A DNA stretch of 46,453 nucleotides, from assembly GCF_002705925.1 (NCBI RefSeq), contig NZ_NKRE01000001.1, forward strand, positions 5,190,962 to 5,237,414, in the 5' to 3' direction. The stretch comes from Mycobacterium ostraviense. Lineage in GTDB: Bacteria; Actinomycetota; Actinomycetes; Mycobacteriales; Mycobacteriaceae. Numbering within the stretch: position 1 is the first letter of the stretch; the number at the start of each line of letters is the position of its first letter. Both the position numbers and the translations under genes were made by a program. Shown here piece by piece: positions 25,371-33,353 of the stretch. The notes beneath the pieces are model-generated. The model did not search any database. It saw only the letters and a list, made by a program, of their open reading frames with translations, and was not told the origin of the DNA.

Positions 25371-25714
25371 TTGCTCTCTGCTTCCAGCCTCGCCTTGACG
25401 TTGGCAACAGCCTCGGGGTTCTCCGACTCGAGCTTGGCCCGCAGCGCCTCGGCAGCCTCGGGGTTCTCTTCCTCAAGCTTCTGGATGTAGGCGACGACGT
25501 CACCGACGGTGCGCAGACCGGCGAGGTCCTCGTCGGGGATCTTCACGCCGTACTTGTCCTCGGTCTGCACGGCGATCTCCACCATCGACAGCGAGTCGAT
25601 GTCCAGGTCGTCGACGAACGACTTCTCCGGGGTGACCTCGGAGGGCTCGATACCGGTGACCTCTTCGATGATCTCGGCGATACCGGCGATGATTTCTTCC
25701 TGACTGACGGCCAC
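25367..25714 (-). CDS. acpM: meromycolate extension acyl carrier protein AcpM
   Basis: 115 residues, equal to M. tuberculosis AcpM. The phosphopantetheine Ser lies in DDLDIDSLSMVEIA (about residue 41). Like other mycobacterial AcpM it has a 35-residue acidic, helical C-terminal tail (EEENPEAAEALRAKLESENP) absent from ordinary ACPs. The GTG start at 25714 gives the expected length; the reading frame stays open further upstream into fabD but that is a shadow. Second gene of the operon, overlapping kasA. Confidence 0.95.
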   Translation of the reverse strand: MAVSQEEIIAGIAEIIEEVTGIEPSEVTPEKSFVDDLDIDSLSMVEIAVQTEDKYGVKIPDEDLAGLRTVGDVVAYIQKLEEENPEAAEALRAKLESENPEAVANVKARLEAESK

Positions 25715-25790
25715 AGTTAGCTTCCCTTCGTAATATGTTGTGGGCAAATCGGATTGACGTACTTTTGTTGGTTCTGGACGAATCCTGCGA

Positions 25791-26708
25791 TTACAGGCTT
25801 GCCAACTCGTCCAGATCTGCGGGTGACTTGACGGCGCGCGTCGGAACCCCCCGAAGTTCGCGTTTGGCGATGCCGGTGAGGGTGCCCGCGGGGGGGAACT
25901 CCACGATCGCCGTGACTGGGCCCTCTGCGTGGTCACGCAGATAGGCGGTGCACAGGTCCCAGCGCACCGGCTGAGTGAGCTGGGAGACCAGGGTCGACAT
26001 CGCCACAGCCGCGGAAGTGACGGGCTTTCCGTCGCGGTTGGACAACAGCGTAGCGGTGGGCTCGGCGGTCGCGATGCCCGCCGCCGCGGCGGCGTAGCCC
26101 TCCATGGCCGGGGCCATGAACTGGGTGTGGAACGCTCCGGCGACTCCCAGCGCACGCACCCGGGCCTTGGCCGGCGGATCCTCGGTCAGCTTTTCCAGGG
26201 CGGTCAGCCGGCCGGCGGCGACGATCTGGCCGGCGGCGTTGCGGTTGGCCGGGACCAGGTCGAGCTGTTCGAGGCGACTCAGCACCTCGGCCTCGTCGCC
26301 GCCGAGCACCGCCGACATACCGGTCGGCTCGGCGGCGCACGCCTTGGCCATCTCGGCGCCGCGGGTCGCGGCCAGTGCGACGGCGTCATCGGCCGCCATT
26401 ACCCCGGCGATCGCGTAGGCCGCGATCTCGCCGACGGAGTGGCCGGCCACGATGAACTCCCGGCCCACCAGCAGACCCCTCTGTGTCAGCTCCTGGTAAG
26501 CCAGCAGGGTGGCCGCAACGATCAACGGCTGAGCGACCGCCGTGTCGGTGATCTCCTCGGTCGACGCGGTGGTGCCCAGGCGGGCCAGGTCCAGGCCGCT
26601 GGCCTGCGACCACGAGGCGATCCGGTCCGCCGCGCCTGGCAATTCCAGCCACGACGACAGCATTCCCTCGGTCTGGGAGCCCTGTCCGGGCGCAAGCAAC
26701 GCAATCAC
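25791..26708 (-). CDS. fabD: malonyl-CoA:ACP transacylase FabD
   Basis: 305 residues. N-terminal LLAPGQGSQ and active-site GHSVGEIAAYAIAG (Ser near residue 91) mark a malonyl transferase; it loads malonate on AcpM for KasA/KasB. First gene of the FAS-II operon; the GTG start at 26708 has no strong Shine-Dalgarno sequence. acpM begins 76 bp after its stop. Upstream lies a MabR-type operator that overlaps the -35 region. Confidence 0.94.
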   Translation of the reverse strand: MIALLAPGQGSQTEGMLSSWLELPGAADRIASWSQASGLDLARLGTTASTEEITDTAVAQPLIVAATLLAYQELTQRGLLVGREFIVAGHSVGEIAAYAIAGVMAADDAVALAATRGAEMAKACAAEPTGMSAVLGGDEAEVLSRLEQLDLVPANRNAAGQIVAAGRLTALEKLTEDPPAKARVRALGVAGAFHTQFMAPAMEGYAAAAAGIATAEPTATLLSNRDGKPVTSAAVAMSTLVSQLTQPVRWDLCTAYLRDHAEGPVTAIVEFPPAGTLTGIAKRELRGVPTRAVKSPADLDELASL

Positions 26709-26751
26709 GTGTCTAAGAGAACACTGTGGAAACGGTTTTGCGCGGTGTAAC

Positions 26752-26780
26752 AGATTATGAACCTGGTCTTAGGTTTTTGT
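26752..26780 (-). promoter_or_regulatory. fabD (FAS-II operon) promoter
   Basis: On the minus strand, TAATCT (26757-26752) fits the -10 element, and 17 bp upstream ACAAAA (26780-26775) takes the -35 place. That -35 is a poor match to TTGACA and coincides with one half of the MabR operator, as expected of a promoter that needs an activator. Leader of about 40 nt to GTG 26708. Read by eye. Confidence 0.5.
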
Positions 26781-26795
26781 AGAGACCCTACAAAA
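26775..26795. promoter_or_regulatory. MabR-type operator TTTTGT-N9-ACAAAA
   Basis: TTTTGT (26775-26780), nine bases, and ACAAAA (26790-26795) form an inverted repeat that extends to 8-bp perfect arms (TTTTGTAG/CTACAAAA). I recall this TTTTGT-N9-ACAAAA pattern as the published binding site of MabR at the M. tuberculosis fasII promoter. It lies between mabR and fabD, as in that genome. Confidence 0.75.
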
Positions 26796-26880
26796 TAGCC
26801 GCGTAAGCTACATGTTTGAGATCGACCCGCGATCTGTGCCCTGAATCACTATTGTCCCGGTTCGGCCGTCGGGCCCCTCC

Positions 26881-28203
26881 TCAGGCCCCTTCGGCACCCC
26901 GCCTGAGCGGGAGCGGAACCGCTGCCATGGCATTGTTCGCGGCGCCCGGATGCGGTGCCGGATAGTTGAGCTGGCCCACTGTCGCGGCCACCCGCAGGAC
27001 ATAGGCGTCGCGCGGTTGGGTCGGATCACGCCCGGTGAAGTCGGTGATCCGCTTGAGCCGGTACCGGATGGTGTTTGGATGAACGAACAACTTCCTGGCA
27101 CACGCCTCAATCGCGCCGCCACAATCCAGATACGCGTCCAGCGTCTCGATGAGCGTCGGGCCGGCGTCGGCCAGTGGCCGCATCACGTCGGTGTGCAACG
27201 CCACGATCGCCGAGGCGTCACCCATCAGGGCGCGTTCCGGCAGCAATTCACGGGCCAGCACCGGGCGCGGTGCGCCGCGCCAGCCGGCGACCGCGTTCAT
27301 CCCCGAAATCGCCTCGCTGGCACTGTGATAGGCCGCGGTGAGCATGGGAGCGGTCGGCCCGATGACCACCGGCCCGTCGGAGAACGCCTTCAGCAGGTCC
27401 TTGAGGAATTTATCGGTGGGCGCCAAGTGGCCGGACACGATGGCCACCAGCCAGGTGCCGTGTACGTCGGTGAGCGCTGCCCGGCCGTGGCGGGCGGCGA
27501 TGTCGCGGACGTCCTGACTGGCGCGCTTGCTGTCGTCGGCCCCGTCGCGCCCCGGCGCCGGGGTGCCCACCACCACCGTTGCCGGCGCGGTGGTGTCCCA
27601 GTTCAGCGCCGCCGCCCGGGACAGCAGCTCCGGGCCGGTGTCGCCGCGTACCACCGCGTCGACCACGCTGGCCTCCATCCGGCTGTCCCAGGTGCCGCGC
27701 GCTTCGGCGGCGTCGGCGTAGGCGGAGGCGGCGGTGAAGGCCAGGTCCCGGCTGTACTTCAAGATGCCCACGGTCAGCGCGGTCAACTGCTCCTCCGAGC
27801 GGGCCAGCAGCGGCACCACTTCTTCGAAGAACTCCATGGTGACCCGCACCATGTCGACGGTGTGACGCAACGCGATTCGTCGGGTCAGGTCTTGGGGCAC
27901 CAGTTCGAATGCCTGTGCGGTATAGCTCACGTCGCTGTGCGGGTCCTGCATCCACTCGACGAAGTTGACCACGGCCGTCTGCACCACCAGTGCCACGCTG
28001 GCGCGCTGGGACGCCTCCAGATCGGCAAAGAACGGCAACCGTTCCTGCATCACCGAGACCGCCTCGGTGGCCAGCCGGCCCGAGTACTGCTTCAACCGTC
28101 GCAGCAGCGAATCGGGCACGGTGTCCAGCAGTTCGAGCGGTGATCGCGACGACGCGAGCTTCGCCAATGGCGAAAACTGGGGCGAAAACTGGTTGTCGTT
28201 CAC
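26881..28203 (-). CDS. mabR: PucR/CdaR-type transcription activator MabR
   Basis: 440 residues. The C-terminal 60 residues contain the PucR-type helix-turn-helix (ACARKLFVHPNTIRYRLKRI); the N-terminal and middle parts resemble GGDEF-like CdaR sensory folds. It is highly similar to Rv2242, MabR, reported as an essential regulator of the fasII operon. The last 26 residues go beyond the shorter M. tuberculosis protein as I remember it. Start: GTG 28203 (VNDNQFSP). An aspect of control is visible: its presumed operator lies just downstream of its own gene, before fabD. Confidence 0.92.
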   Translation of the reverse strand: MNDNQFSPQFSPLAKLASSRSPLELLDTVPDSLLRRLKQYSGRLATEAVSVMQERLPFFADLEASQRASVALVVQTAVVNFVEWMQDPHSDVSYTAQAFELVPQDLTRRIALRHTVDMVRVTMEFFEEVVPLLARSEEQLTALTVGILKYSRDLAFTAASAYADAAEARGTWDSRMEASVVDAVVRGDTGPELLSRAAALNWDTTAPATVVVGTPAPGRDGADDSKRASQDVRDIAARHGRAALTDVHGTWLVAIVSGHLAPTDKFLKDLLKAFSDGPVVIGPTAPMLTAAYHSASEAISGMNAVAGWRGAPRPVLARELLPERALMGDASAIVALHTDVMRPLADAGPTLIETLDAYLDCGGAIEACARKLFVHPNTIRYRLKRITDFTGRDPTQPRDAYVLRVAATVGQLNYPAPHPGAANNAMAAVPLPLRRGAEGA

Positions 28204-28558
28204 CCCTAAAAGCTACGCCTTTCTTCTGGAACTTCCCGCCAAAGAGTTTGGGCGGTTCTTAGTGTCGTCTTATCCACCGCTCGCGGGCTATGTCCGCTAG
28301 GTGTCCGCTAGGTGTCCGCTAGGTATCCGCTAGGAGGCTTCTGAACAACGAACGCGGCAGGGGCGGGAAGAACGCCGACAAGGCCGTCTCTTCGGCGGTA
28401 GGTCAGACTTGATTGGTCGACAACGTGGTCGATCGCGTAATCCCTTGCACCACAACATCATCACACGCCACACCGCCCATAGCCGTCAGACACGACGATC
28501 GCTGGACGGGTTATTCAGTGCGCTCCTAGGTGTCCGCTAGGTGTCCGCTAGGTGTCCG
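28204..28558. other. aceE-mabR intergenic region with 11-bp repeat arrays
   Basis: 355 bp on which no gene is supported. It contains two arrays of the 11-mer TAGGTGTCCGC: three units at 28298-28330 (the third with one change) and three at 28527-28559, the latter running into the aceE stop codon. The mabR promoter must lie in the 28204-28300 part if the gene has its own transcript. The middle 190 bp show nothing else that I can identify. Confidence 0.6.
28298..28330. repeat. 11-bp tandem repeat array 1
   Basis: TAGGTGTCCGC at 28298, 28309 and (as TAGGTATCCGC) 28320, preceded by a partial unit at 28289 and followed by a partial unit. About 95 bp upstream of the mabR start. Confidence 0.85.
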
Positions 28559-28559
28559 C
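28527..28559. repeat. 11-bp tandem repeat array 2
   Basis: Three exact copies of TAGGTGTCCGC at 28527, 28538 and 28549, followed by a partial unit. The complement of the unit supplies the aceE TAG stop codon (28561-28559), so the array overlaps the 3' end of aceE. Confidence 0.85.
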
Positions 28560-31351
28560 TAGGTCGCCGTGCCGGCATCGGCATCCTGCTTCGCTGCCGC
28601 CTGCACATTGTCGATCTGGTACTGACGGGCGGCCGCCACGGCCACCGACGGGTCGATTTCACCGTCGCGGGCCAGCGCCTCCAGCACCGCGACGACGGTC
28701 GACTCGGCGTCGGTGTTGAAGTAGCGCCGCGCGGCGGGGCGGGTGTCGGAGAAGCCGAACCCGTCGGTGCCCAGCGTCACGTAGGTGCCCGGCACCCAGG
28801 GGCGGATCTGCTCGGGGACCGCACGCATCCAGTCCGACACCGCCACCACCGGGCCGGCGGTATCGGCGAGCGCTTTGGTGACGTACGCCTCACCCGCCGG
28901 CTGGCCGGGGTTGCGCAGCCGTTGCTTCTCGACGGACACCCCGTCGCGGTTGAGTTCGCTCCAACTCGTCACCGACCACACGTCGGCGGCCACGTCCCAC
29001 TCGGCGGCCAGCATCTCGGCCGCCCGCAGCGCGTCGGGCATCGACACCCCCGAGGCCAGGATCTGTGCCTTGCTGGAGCGTTGTTCGGTGGCTGCGCGGT
29101 ACCGGTAGATACCCCGCAGCACGCCCTCGGGATCGAAGTTCTCCGGCTCGGGCGGCTGAACGTAGGGCTCGTTGTAGACGGTGATGTAGAAGAACACGTT
29201 CTCCGGGTTCTCCCCGAACATGCGGGCCAGTCCGCTTTCCACGATGTAGGCGATCTCGTAGGCGAACGCCGGATCGTAGGACACCGCCGCCGGGTTCGTG
29301 GCGGCCAGCAGCAGCGAGTGGCCGTCGGCGTGCTGCAGGCCTTCGCCCGTCAGCGTGGTGCGGCCCGCGGTGGCGCCGAGCAGGAACCCGCGCGCCATCT
29401 GGTCGCCCGCGGCCCACAAACCGTCGCCGGTGCGCTGGAAACCGAACATCGAATAGAAGATGTAGACCGGGATCATCGGCTCGTTGTGCGTCGCATACGA
29501 CGTGCCGGCCGCGATGAACGAGCCCACCGCCCCGGCTTCGTTGATGCCCTCGTGCAGGATGTGGCCGTCTTGGCTTTCCCGGTAGGCCAGCATCAGTTCG
29601 GCGTCGACTGCCGTGTAGAGCTGGCCAAGGCGATTGTAGATCTTCAACGACGGGAACCAGGAGTCCATCCCGAAGGTGCGGGCCTCGTCCGGGATGATCG
29701 GGACGATCCGGGGGCCAACCTCCTTGTCGCGCAACAATTCCTTGAACGTGCGCACCGTCGCCATGGTGGTGGCGACCTCTTGGCTTCCGGATCCCTTCTT
29801 CAGGGCGGCATAGATATTGCGGCCGGGAAGCTTCAGCGCCTTGGTCTTGGTCCGGCGCGCGGGCACGAAGCCCCCGAGGGTGCGGCGCCGGTCGAGCATG
29901 TACCGGATCTCCGGGGCGTCCCGGCCGGGGTGGTAGTACGGCGGCAGGTAGGGGTCTTCGTCCAGCTGGGCGTCGCTGACCGGGATCCGCATGGCGTCGC
30001 GGAAGTACTTAAGGTCTTCCAGCGCAAGCTTTTTCATCTGGTGGGTGGCGTTGCGGCCCTGGAAATGCGCGCCTAGCGAATAGCCCTTGATGGTCTTGGC
30101 CAGGATCACCGTCGGCTGCCCTTTGTGGTCGACGGCAGCTCGGTAAGCCGCATAGACCTTGCGGTAGTCGTGGCCGCCGCGCTTGAGGTTCCAGATCTCG
30201 GAATCGGTCATGTTTTCCACCAGCGCCTTGGTGCGCGGGTCCCGGCCGAAGAAGTGGTCGCGCACATAGGCGCCATCGTTGGCCTTGTAGGTCTGGTAAT
30301 CACCGTCTGGCGTGACGTTCATCAGGTTGACCAGCGCGCCGTCCTTGTCGGCGTGCAGCAGGGCGTCCCATTCGCGGCCCCACACCACCTTGATCACGTT
30401 CCAGCCGGCTCCGCGGAAGAACGACTCCAGCTCCTGGATGATCTTGCCGTTGCCGCGGACCGGGCCGTCGAGGCGCTGCAGGTTGCAGTTGATCACGAAG
30501 GTCAGGTTGTCCAGGCCTTCCAGCGCCCCGATGTGTGCCAGCCCGCGGCTTTCCGGCTCGTCCATCTCGCCGTCGCCCAAGAAACACCACACGTGCTGGT
30601 CGGAGGTGTCCTTGAGGCCGCGGTCGTGCAGGTAGTGGTTGAACCGCGCCTGGTAGATGGCGTTGAGCGGGCCCAGGCCCATCGAGACGGTGGGGAATTC
30701 CCAAAAGTCGGGCATCAGCCGCGGATGCGGGTAGGACGGCAACCCGCCGCCGGGGTGGCTGTGTTCCTGGCGGAAGCCATCGAGCTGGTCTGCGCTGAGT
30801 CGTCCTTCCAGGAAGGCGCGCGCGTAAATACCCGGGGATGCGTGGCCCTGGATGAAGATCTGGTCCCCGCCGCCGGGATGCGATTTGCCGCGGAAGAAGT
30901 GGTTGAAACCGACCTCGTAGAGCGCCGCGGACGACGCGTAGGTCGAGATGTGACCACCCACGCCAACCCCGGGCCGTTGCGCCCGATGCACCATGATCGC
31001 CGCGTTCCATCTGATCCAGGTCCGGTAGCGGCGTTCGACGTCCTCGTCGCCCGGGAACCACGGCTCCAGCTCCGTCGGGATGGTGTTGACGTAGTCCGTC
31101 GACGTCAGCGCCGGGATGGCCACCCGTTGTTCGCCGGCGCGTTCCAGCAGCCGCAACATCAGGTAGCGCGCCCGCGACGGGCCGGAGCGCTCCAGCATCT
31201 CGTCGAAGGACTCCAGCCATTCGGCGGTCTCTTCGGGATCGATGTCGGGCAGATAGGACGCCACGCCTTCGCGGATAACCCGAACGCGGTCGGGTTCGCT
31301 TGCGCTGCTTGGGGTTTTGGCCAAATCGTGGCGGGCGAACTCGGTGGTCAC
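28559..31351 (-). CDS. aceE: pyruvate dehydrogenase E1 component AceE
   Basis: 930 residues, a homodimeric-type E1 as in M. tuberculosis (901-929 aa). Thiamin diphosphate/Mg motif CFLGDGEMDEPESRGLAHIG with the paired NCN (about residues 250-290); N-terminal region binds the E2 core. It decarboxylates pyruvate and passes acetyl to the lipoyl domain of DlaT. GTG 31351 with AGGAG 7 bases upstream. It lies upstream of mabR on the same strand, so acetyl-CoA supply and fatty-acid control are adjacent. A divergent lipoprotein gene starts 184 bp away. Confidence 0.95.
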   Translation of the reverse strand: MTTEFARHDLAKTPSSASEPDRVRVIREGVASYLPDIDPEETAEWLESFDEMLERSGPSRARYLMLRLLERAGEQRVAIPALTSTDYVNTIPTELEPWFPGDEDVERRYRTWIRWNAAIMVHRAQRPGVGVGGHISTYASSAALYEVGFNHFFRGKSHPGGGDQIFIQGHASPGIYARAFLEGRLSADQLDGFRQEHSHPGGGLPSYPHPRLMPDFWEFPTVSMGLGPLNAIYQARFNHYLHDRGLKDTSDQHVWCFLGDGEMDEPESRGLAHIGALEGLDNLTFVINCNLQRLDGPVRGNGKIIQELESFFRGAGWNVIKVVWGREWDALLHADKDGALVNLMNVTPDGDYQTYKANDGAYVRDHFFGRDPRTKALVENMTDSEIWNLKRGGHDYRKVYAAYRAAVDHKGQPTVILAKTIKGYSLGAHFQGRNATHQMKKLALEDLKYFRDAMRIPVSDAQLDEDPYLPPYYHPGRDAPEIRYMLDRRRTLGGFVPARRTKTKALKLPGRNIYAALKKGSGSQEVATTMATVRTFKELLRDKEVGPRIVPIIPDEARTFGMDSWFPSLKIYNRLGQLYTAVDAELMLAYRESQDGHILHEGINEAGAVGSFIAAGTSYATHNEPMIPVYIFYSMFGFQRTGDGLWAAGDQMARGFLLGATAGRTTLTGEGLQHADGHSLLLAATNPAAVSYDPAFAYEIAYIVESGLARMFGENPENVFFYITVYNEPYVQPPEPENFDPEGVLRGIYRYRAATEQRSSKAQILASGVSMPDALRAAEMLAAEWDVAADVWSVTSWSELNRDGVSVEKQRLRNPGQPAGEAYVTKALADTAGPVVAVSDWMRAVPEQIRPWVPGTYVTLGTDGFGFSDTRPAARRYFNTDAESTVVAVLEALARDGEIDPSVAVAAARQYQIDNVQAAAKQDADAGTAT

Positions 31352-31535
31352 GCGCTACTCCTGGAGTCGGCGGGTGTGCTGCTGGGGACGCGTCGGTGGT
31401 CCGTCCCCCTATCGTGCCGCACCGACGTCGCGGGCGGATAGCCGCCGCCCGATCGGTGCTGCGGATCGGGGTGGCCGGAGGCCTCGGTGGAGCGTCGCGG
31501 ACAGTTGACGCCCCGACCCGGTAACGTCACTAGCC

Positions 31536-32138
31536 GTGCTCATCGGATGGCGTGCCGCCGCTGGCCGGCACGCGGGGGTGGTGGCCAGTCTGAATGCCAG
31601 GCGAGTCGCCCAGGTCTGCGGTTGCATCGCGGTGCTGCTGATGGCAATTCTGGGGTGTACCAGCGTCACCGAGGGCACCGCGACCCCCGACACCAAGGTC
31701 GCTCCGGCCTACCGGTCGTCGGTGTCGGTGTCGGTGTCGGCCTCGTCGGCGACGTCCAGTATCCGCGAATCCCAGCGGCAACAGTCGCTGACGACCAAGG
31801 CGATCCGCAGCTCCTGTGACACGCTGGCAACCACCAGCAAGGACGCCATCGACAAGGTGAATGCCTTTGTCGCGGCGTTCAATGCCGGCCGCAGCACCGG
31901 GCCGACCGAGGGCCCGGCCATCGAAGCGCTCAACAACAGCGCCTCATCGGTGACGGGCAGTCTCAGCGACGCGCTGTCGCGGCAGATGCGCGACGCGCTC
32001 AACGCCTATGCCGATGCGGCGCTGGCGGTGGCGAATGCCATCGGCACCCACGCACCGACGGGCGAGTTCAACCGGCGAGTCGATCAGCTCAACGACACCA
32101 AGACCAAGGCGCTGAAAATGTGCATGGCCTCCTTTTGA
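31536..32138 (+). CDS. putative lipoprotein (Rv2240c-like)
   Basis: 200 residues from GTG 31536. A hydrophobic stretch ends in the lipobox LMAILGC (about residue 42), so a lipidated exported protein is likely; a start at a later codon just before NARRVAQ would give a normal-length signal peptide. The mature part is helical, with Ser/Val-rich sequence after the Cys and Cys residues in SSCDTL and KMCMASF. Function unknown. GTG 31536 stands 8 bases after TAACGT (31522-31527), so a leaderless transcript is possible. Confidence 0.75.
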   Translation: MLIGWRAAAGRHAGVVASLNARRVAQVCGCIAVLLMAILGCTSVTEGTATPDTKVAPAYRSSVSVSVSASSATSSIRESQRQQSLTTKAIRSSCDTLATTSKDAIDKVNAFVAAFNAGRSTGPTEGPAIEALNNSASSVTGSLSDALSRQMRDALNAYADAALAVANAIGTHAPTGEFNRRVDQLNDTKTKALKMCMASF

Positions 32139-32219
32139 GGCGGCGTTATTGGCTCGATGGCATTTGTGCGACGATAGTGCCCATCACGCGTCGTGTGGTT
32201 GAACAAGGGAGGTTCCACG

Positions 32220-32642
32220 GTGGTCGCGGCGGATCACGCCCCGAGCTACGCTCGCAAACTGGGCATCCAACGAGACCAAGTCGTCCAGGAGTGGGGCTGG
32301 GACGAAGACGCCGACGACGAGATCCGGGCGGCGGTCGAGGAAGCCTGCGGCAGCGAGCTGCTGGATGAAGACACCGACGAGGTCGTGGACGTCGTGCTGC
32401 TGTGGTGGCGCGACGGCGACGGCGATCTGGTGGACACCCTGATGGACGCGATCAGCCCGCTGGCCGAAGACGGCGTGATCTGGGTGCTGACCCCCAAGAC
32501 CGGCCGGCCCGGCCATGTGCTGCCCGCCGACATCGCCGAGGCGGCACCCACTGCCGGGTTGATGCCGACCTCGTCGGTCAATCTCGGCAATTGGAGCGCC
32601 AGCCGGCTGGTCCAGCCGAAGTCACGGGCCGGGAAGCGCTGA
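32220..32642 (+). CDS. DUF3052 family protein (Rv2239c-like)
   Basis: 140 residues, acidic, of the actinobacterial DUF3052 family (YARKLGIQRDQVVQEWGWDE at the N-terminus, VVDVVLLWWRDGDGDL in the middle). The function is unknown, though conservation next to ahpE is general in mycobacteria. GTG 32220 is chosen because GGGAGG at 32207-32212 precedes it by 7 bases; a GTG at 32193 would put that site inside the gene. Its TGA overlaps the ahpE ATG (TGATG... read as ATG at 32642). Confidence 0.85.
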   Translation: MVAADHAPSYARKLGIQRDQVVQEWGWDEDADDEIRAAVEEACGSELLDEDTDEVVDVVLLWWRDGDGDLVDTLMDAISPLAEDGVIWVLTPKTGRPGHVLPADIAEAAPTAGLMPTSSVNLGNWSASRLVQPKSRAGKR

Positions 32643-33103
32643 TGCTCGACGTCGGGGCCACCGCTCCGGACTTCACGCTGCGCGACCAGAATCAGCAACC
32701 CGTCACCCTCAGCGACTATCGCGGCGCGAAGAACGTGCTGCTGGTGTTCTTCCCGCTGGCATTCACCGGGATCTGTCAGGGCGAGCTGGACCAACTGCGT
32801 GACCACCTGCCGCAGTTCGAGAACGATGACAGTGCGGCACTTGCCATTTCGGTGGGCCCACCGCCGACGCACAAGATCTGGGCGACGCAGAGCGGGTTCA
32901 CCTTTCCGGTGCTGTCCGATTTCTGGCCGCACGGTGGGGTCAGCCAGGCCTACGGCGTGTTCAACGACCGGGCCGGCGTCTCCAACCGCGGTACCTTCGT
33001 CATCGACCGGTCGGGGATCATCCGATTCGCCGAGATGAAACAGCCGGGTGAGGCCCGCGATCAGCGGCTGTGGACCGATGCGCTGGCGGCTTTGCGAGCC
33101 TGA
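32642..33103 (+). CDS. ahpE: one-cysteine peroxiredoxin AhpE
   Basis: 153 residues, same length as M. tuberculosis AhpE (Rv2238c) and nearly identical. Peroxidatic Cys in FPLAFTGICQGELDQLRDHL (about residue 45), with the conserved Thr and Arg positions of the family. It reduces peroxides and peroxynitrite, with mycothiol/mycoredoxin as reductant. Coupled to the DUF3052 gene by a stop/start overlap; tRNA-Val follows 54 bp later. Confidence 0.94.
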   Translation: MLDVGATAPDFTLRDQNQQPVTLSDYRGAKNVLLVFFPLAFTGICQGELDQLRDHLPQFENDDSAALAISVGPPPTHKIWATQSGFTFPVLSDFWPHGGVSQAYGVFNDRAGVSNRGTFVIDRSGIIRFAEMKQPGEARDQRLWTDALAALRA

Positions 33104-33157
33104 AGGTTTGGGTGGTTGGGCCGCGGGCGGGTAGCCTGCTGCGGACCCCGGTTTCAA

Positions 33158-33232
33158 GGGCGCGTAGCTCAGTGGTAGAGCTCTGGTTTTACACACCAGC
33201 GGTCGGCGGTTCGATACCGTCCGCGCCCACCA
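33158..33232 (+). tRNA. tRNA-Val (anticodon TAC)
   Basis: The 7-bp acceptor stem GGGCGCG/CGCGCCC, D-arm GCTC-AGC, anticodon arm CTGGT-TTTACAC-ACCAG with anticodon TAC, a short variable loop, and T-arm GGCGG-TTCGATA-CCGTC fold into a standard cloverleaf. The 3' ACCA is encoded (33229-33232). It separates the conserved block from the accessory island. Confidence 0.95.
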
Positions 33233-33353
33233 ATGGATGCAGGTCAGGGTGATATTGGTCAATTCGAACATGACGGCGAACCCCGTTGCGCCAAGACTGT
33301 GCCAGCTGGGTTCGCACGTCCGTATTGTCCGTTCCTGGGGCGGGCCCCGTCAT

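Noticed and set aside
26950..28143. 397-codon plus-strand ORF
   Set aside because: Antisense shadow of mabR, which has a clear family match on the other strand.
28289..28565. CRISPR array or replication origin iterons
   Set aside because: Units are directly adjacent without spacers, no cas or replication genes are near, and there are only three units per array.
28541..30076. 511-codon plus-strand ORF
   Set aside because: Antisense shadow of aceE, without a binding site or any recognisable domain.
30125..31441. 438-codon plus-strand ORF
   Set aside because: Second antisense shadow of aceE.
33230..33353. Integrase gene or attachment-site duplicate beside the tRNA
   Set aside because: No integrase ORF and no second copy of the tRNA 3' sequence could be found in the window.
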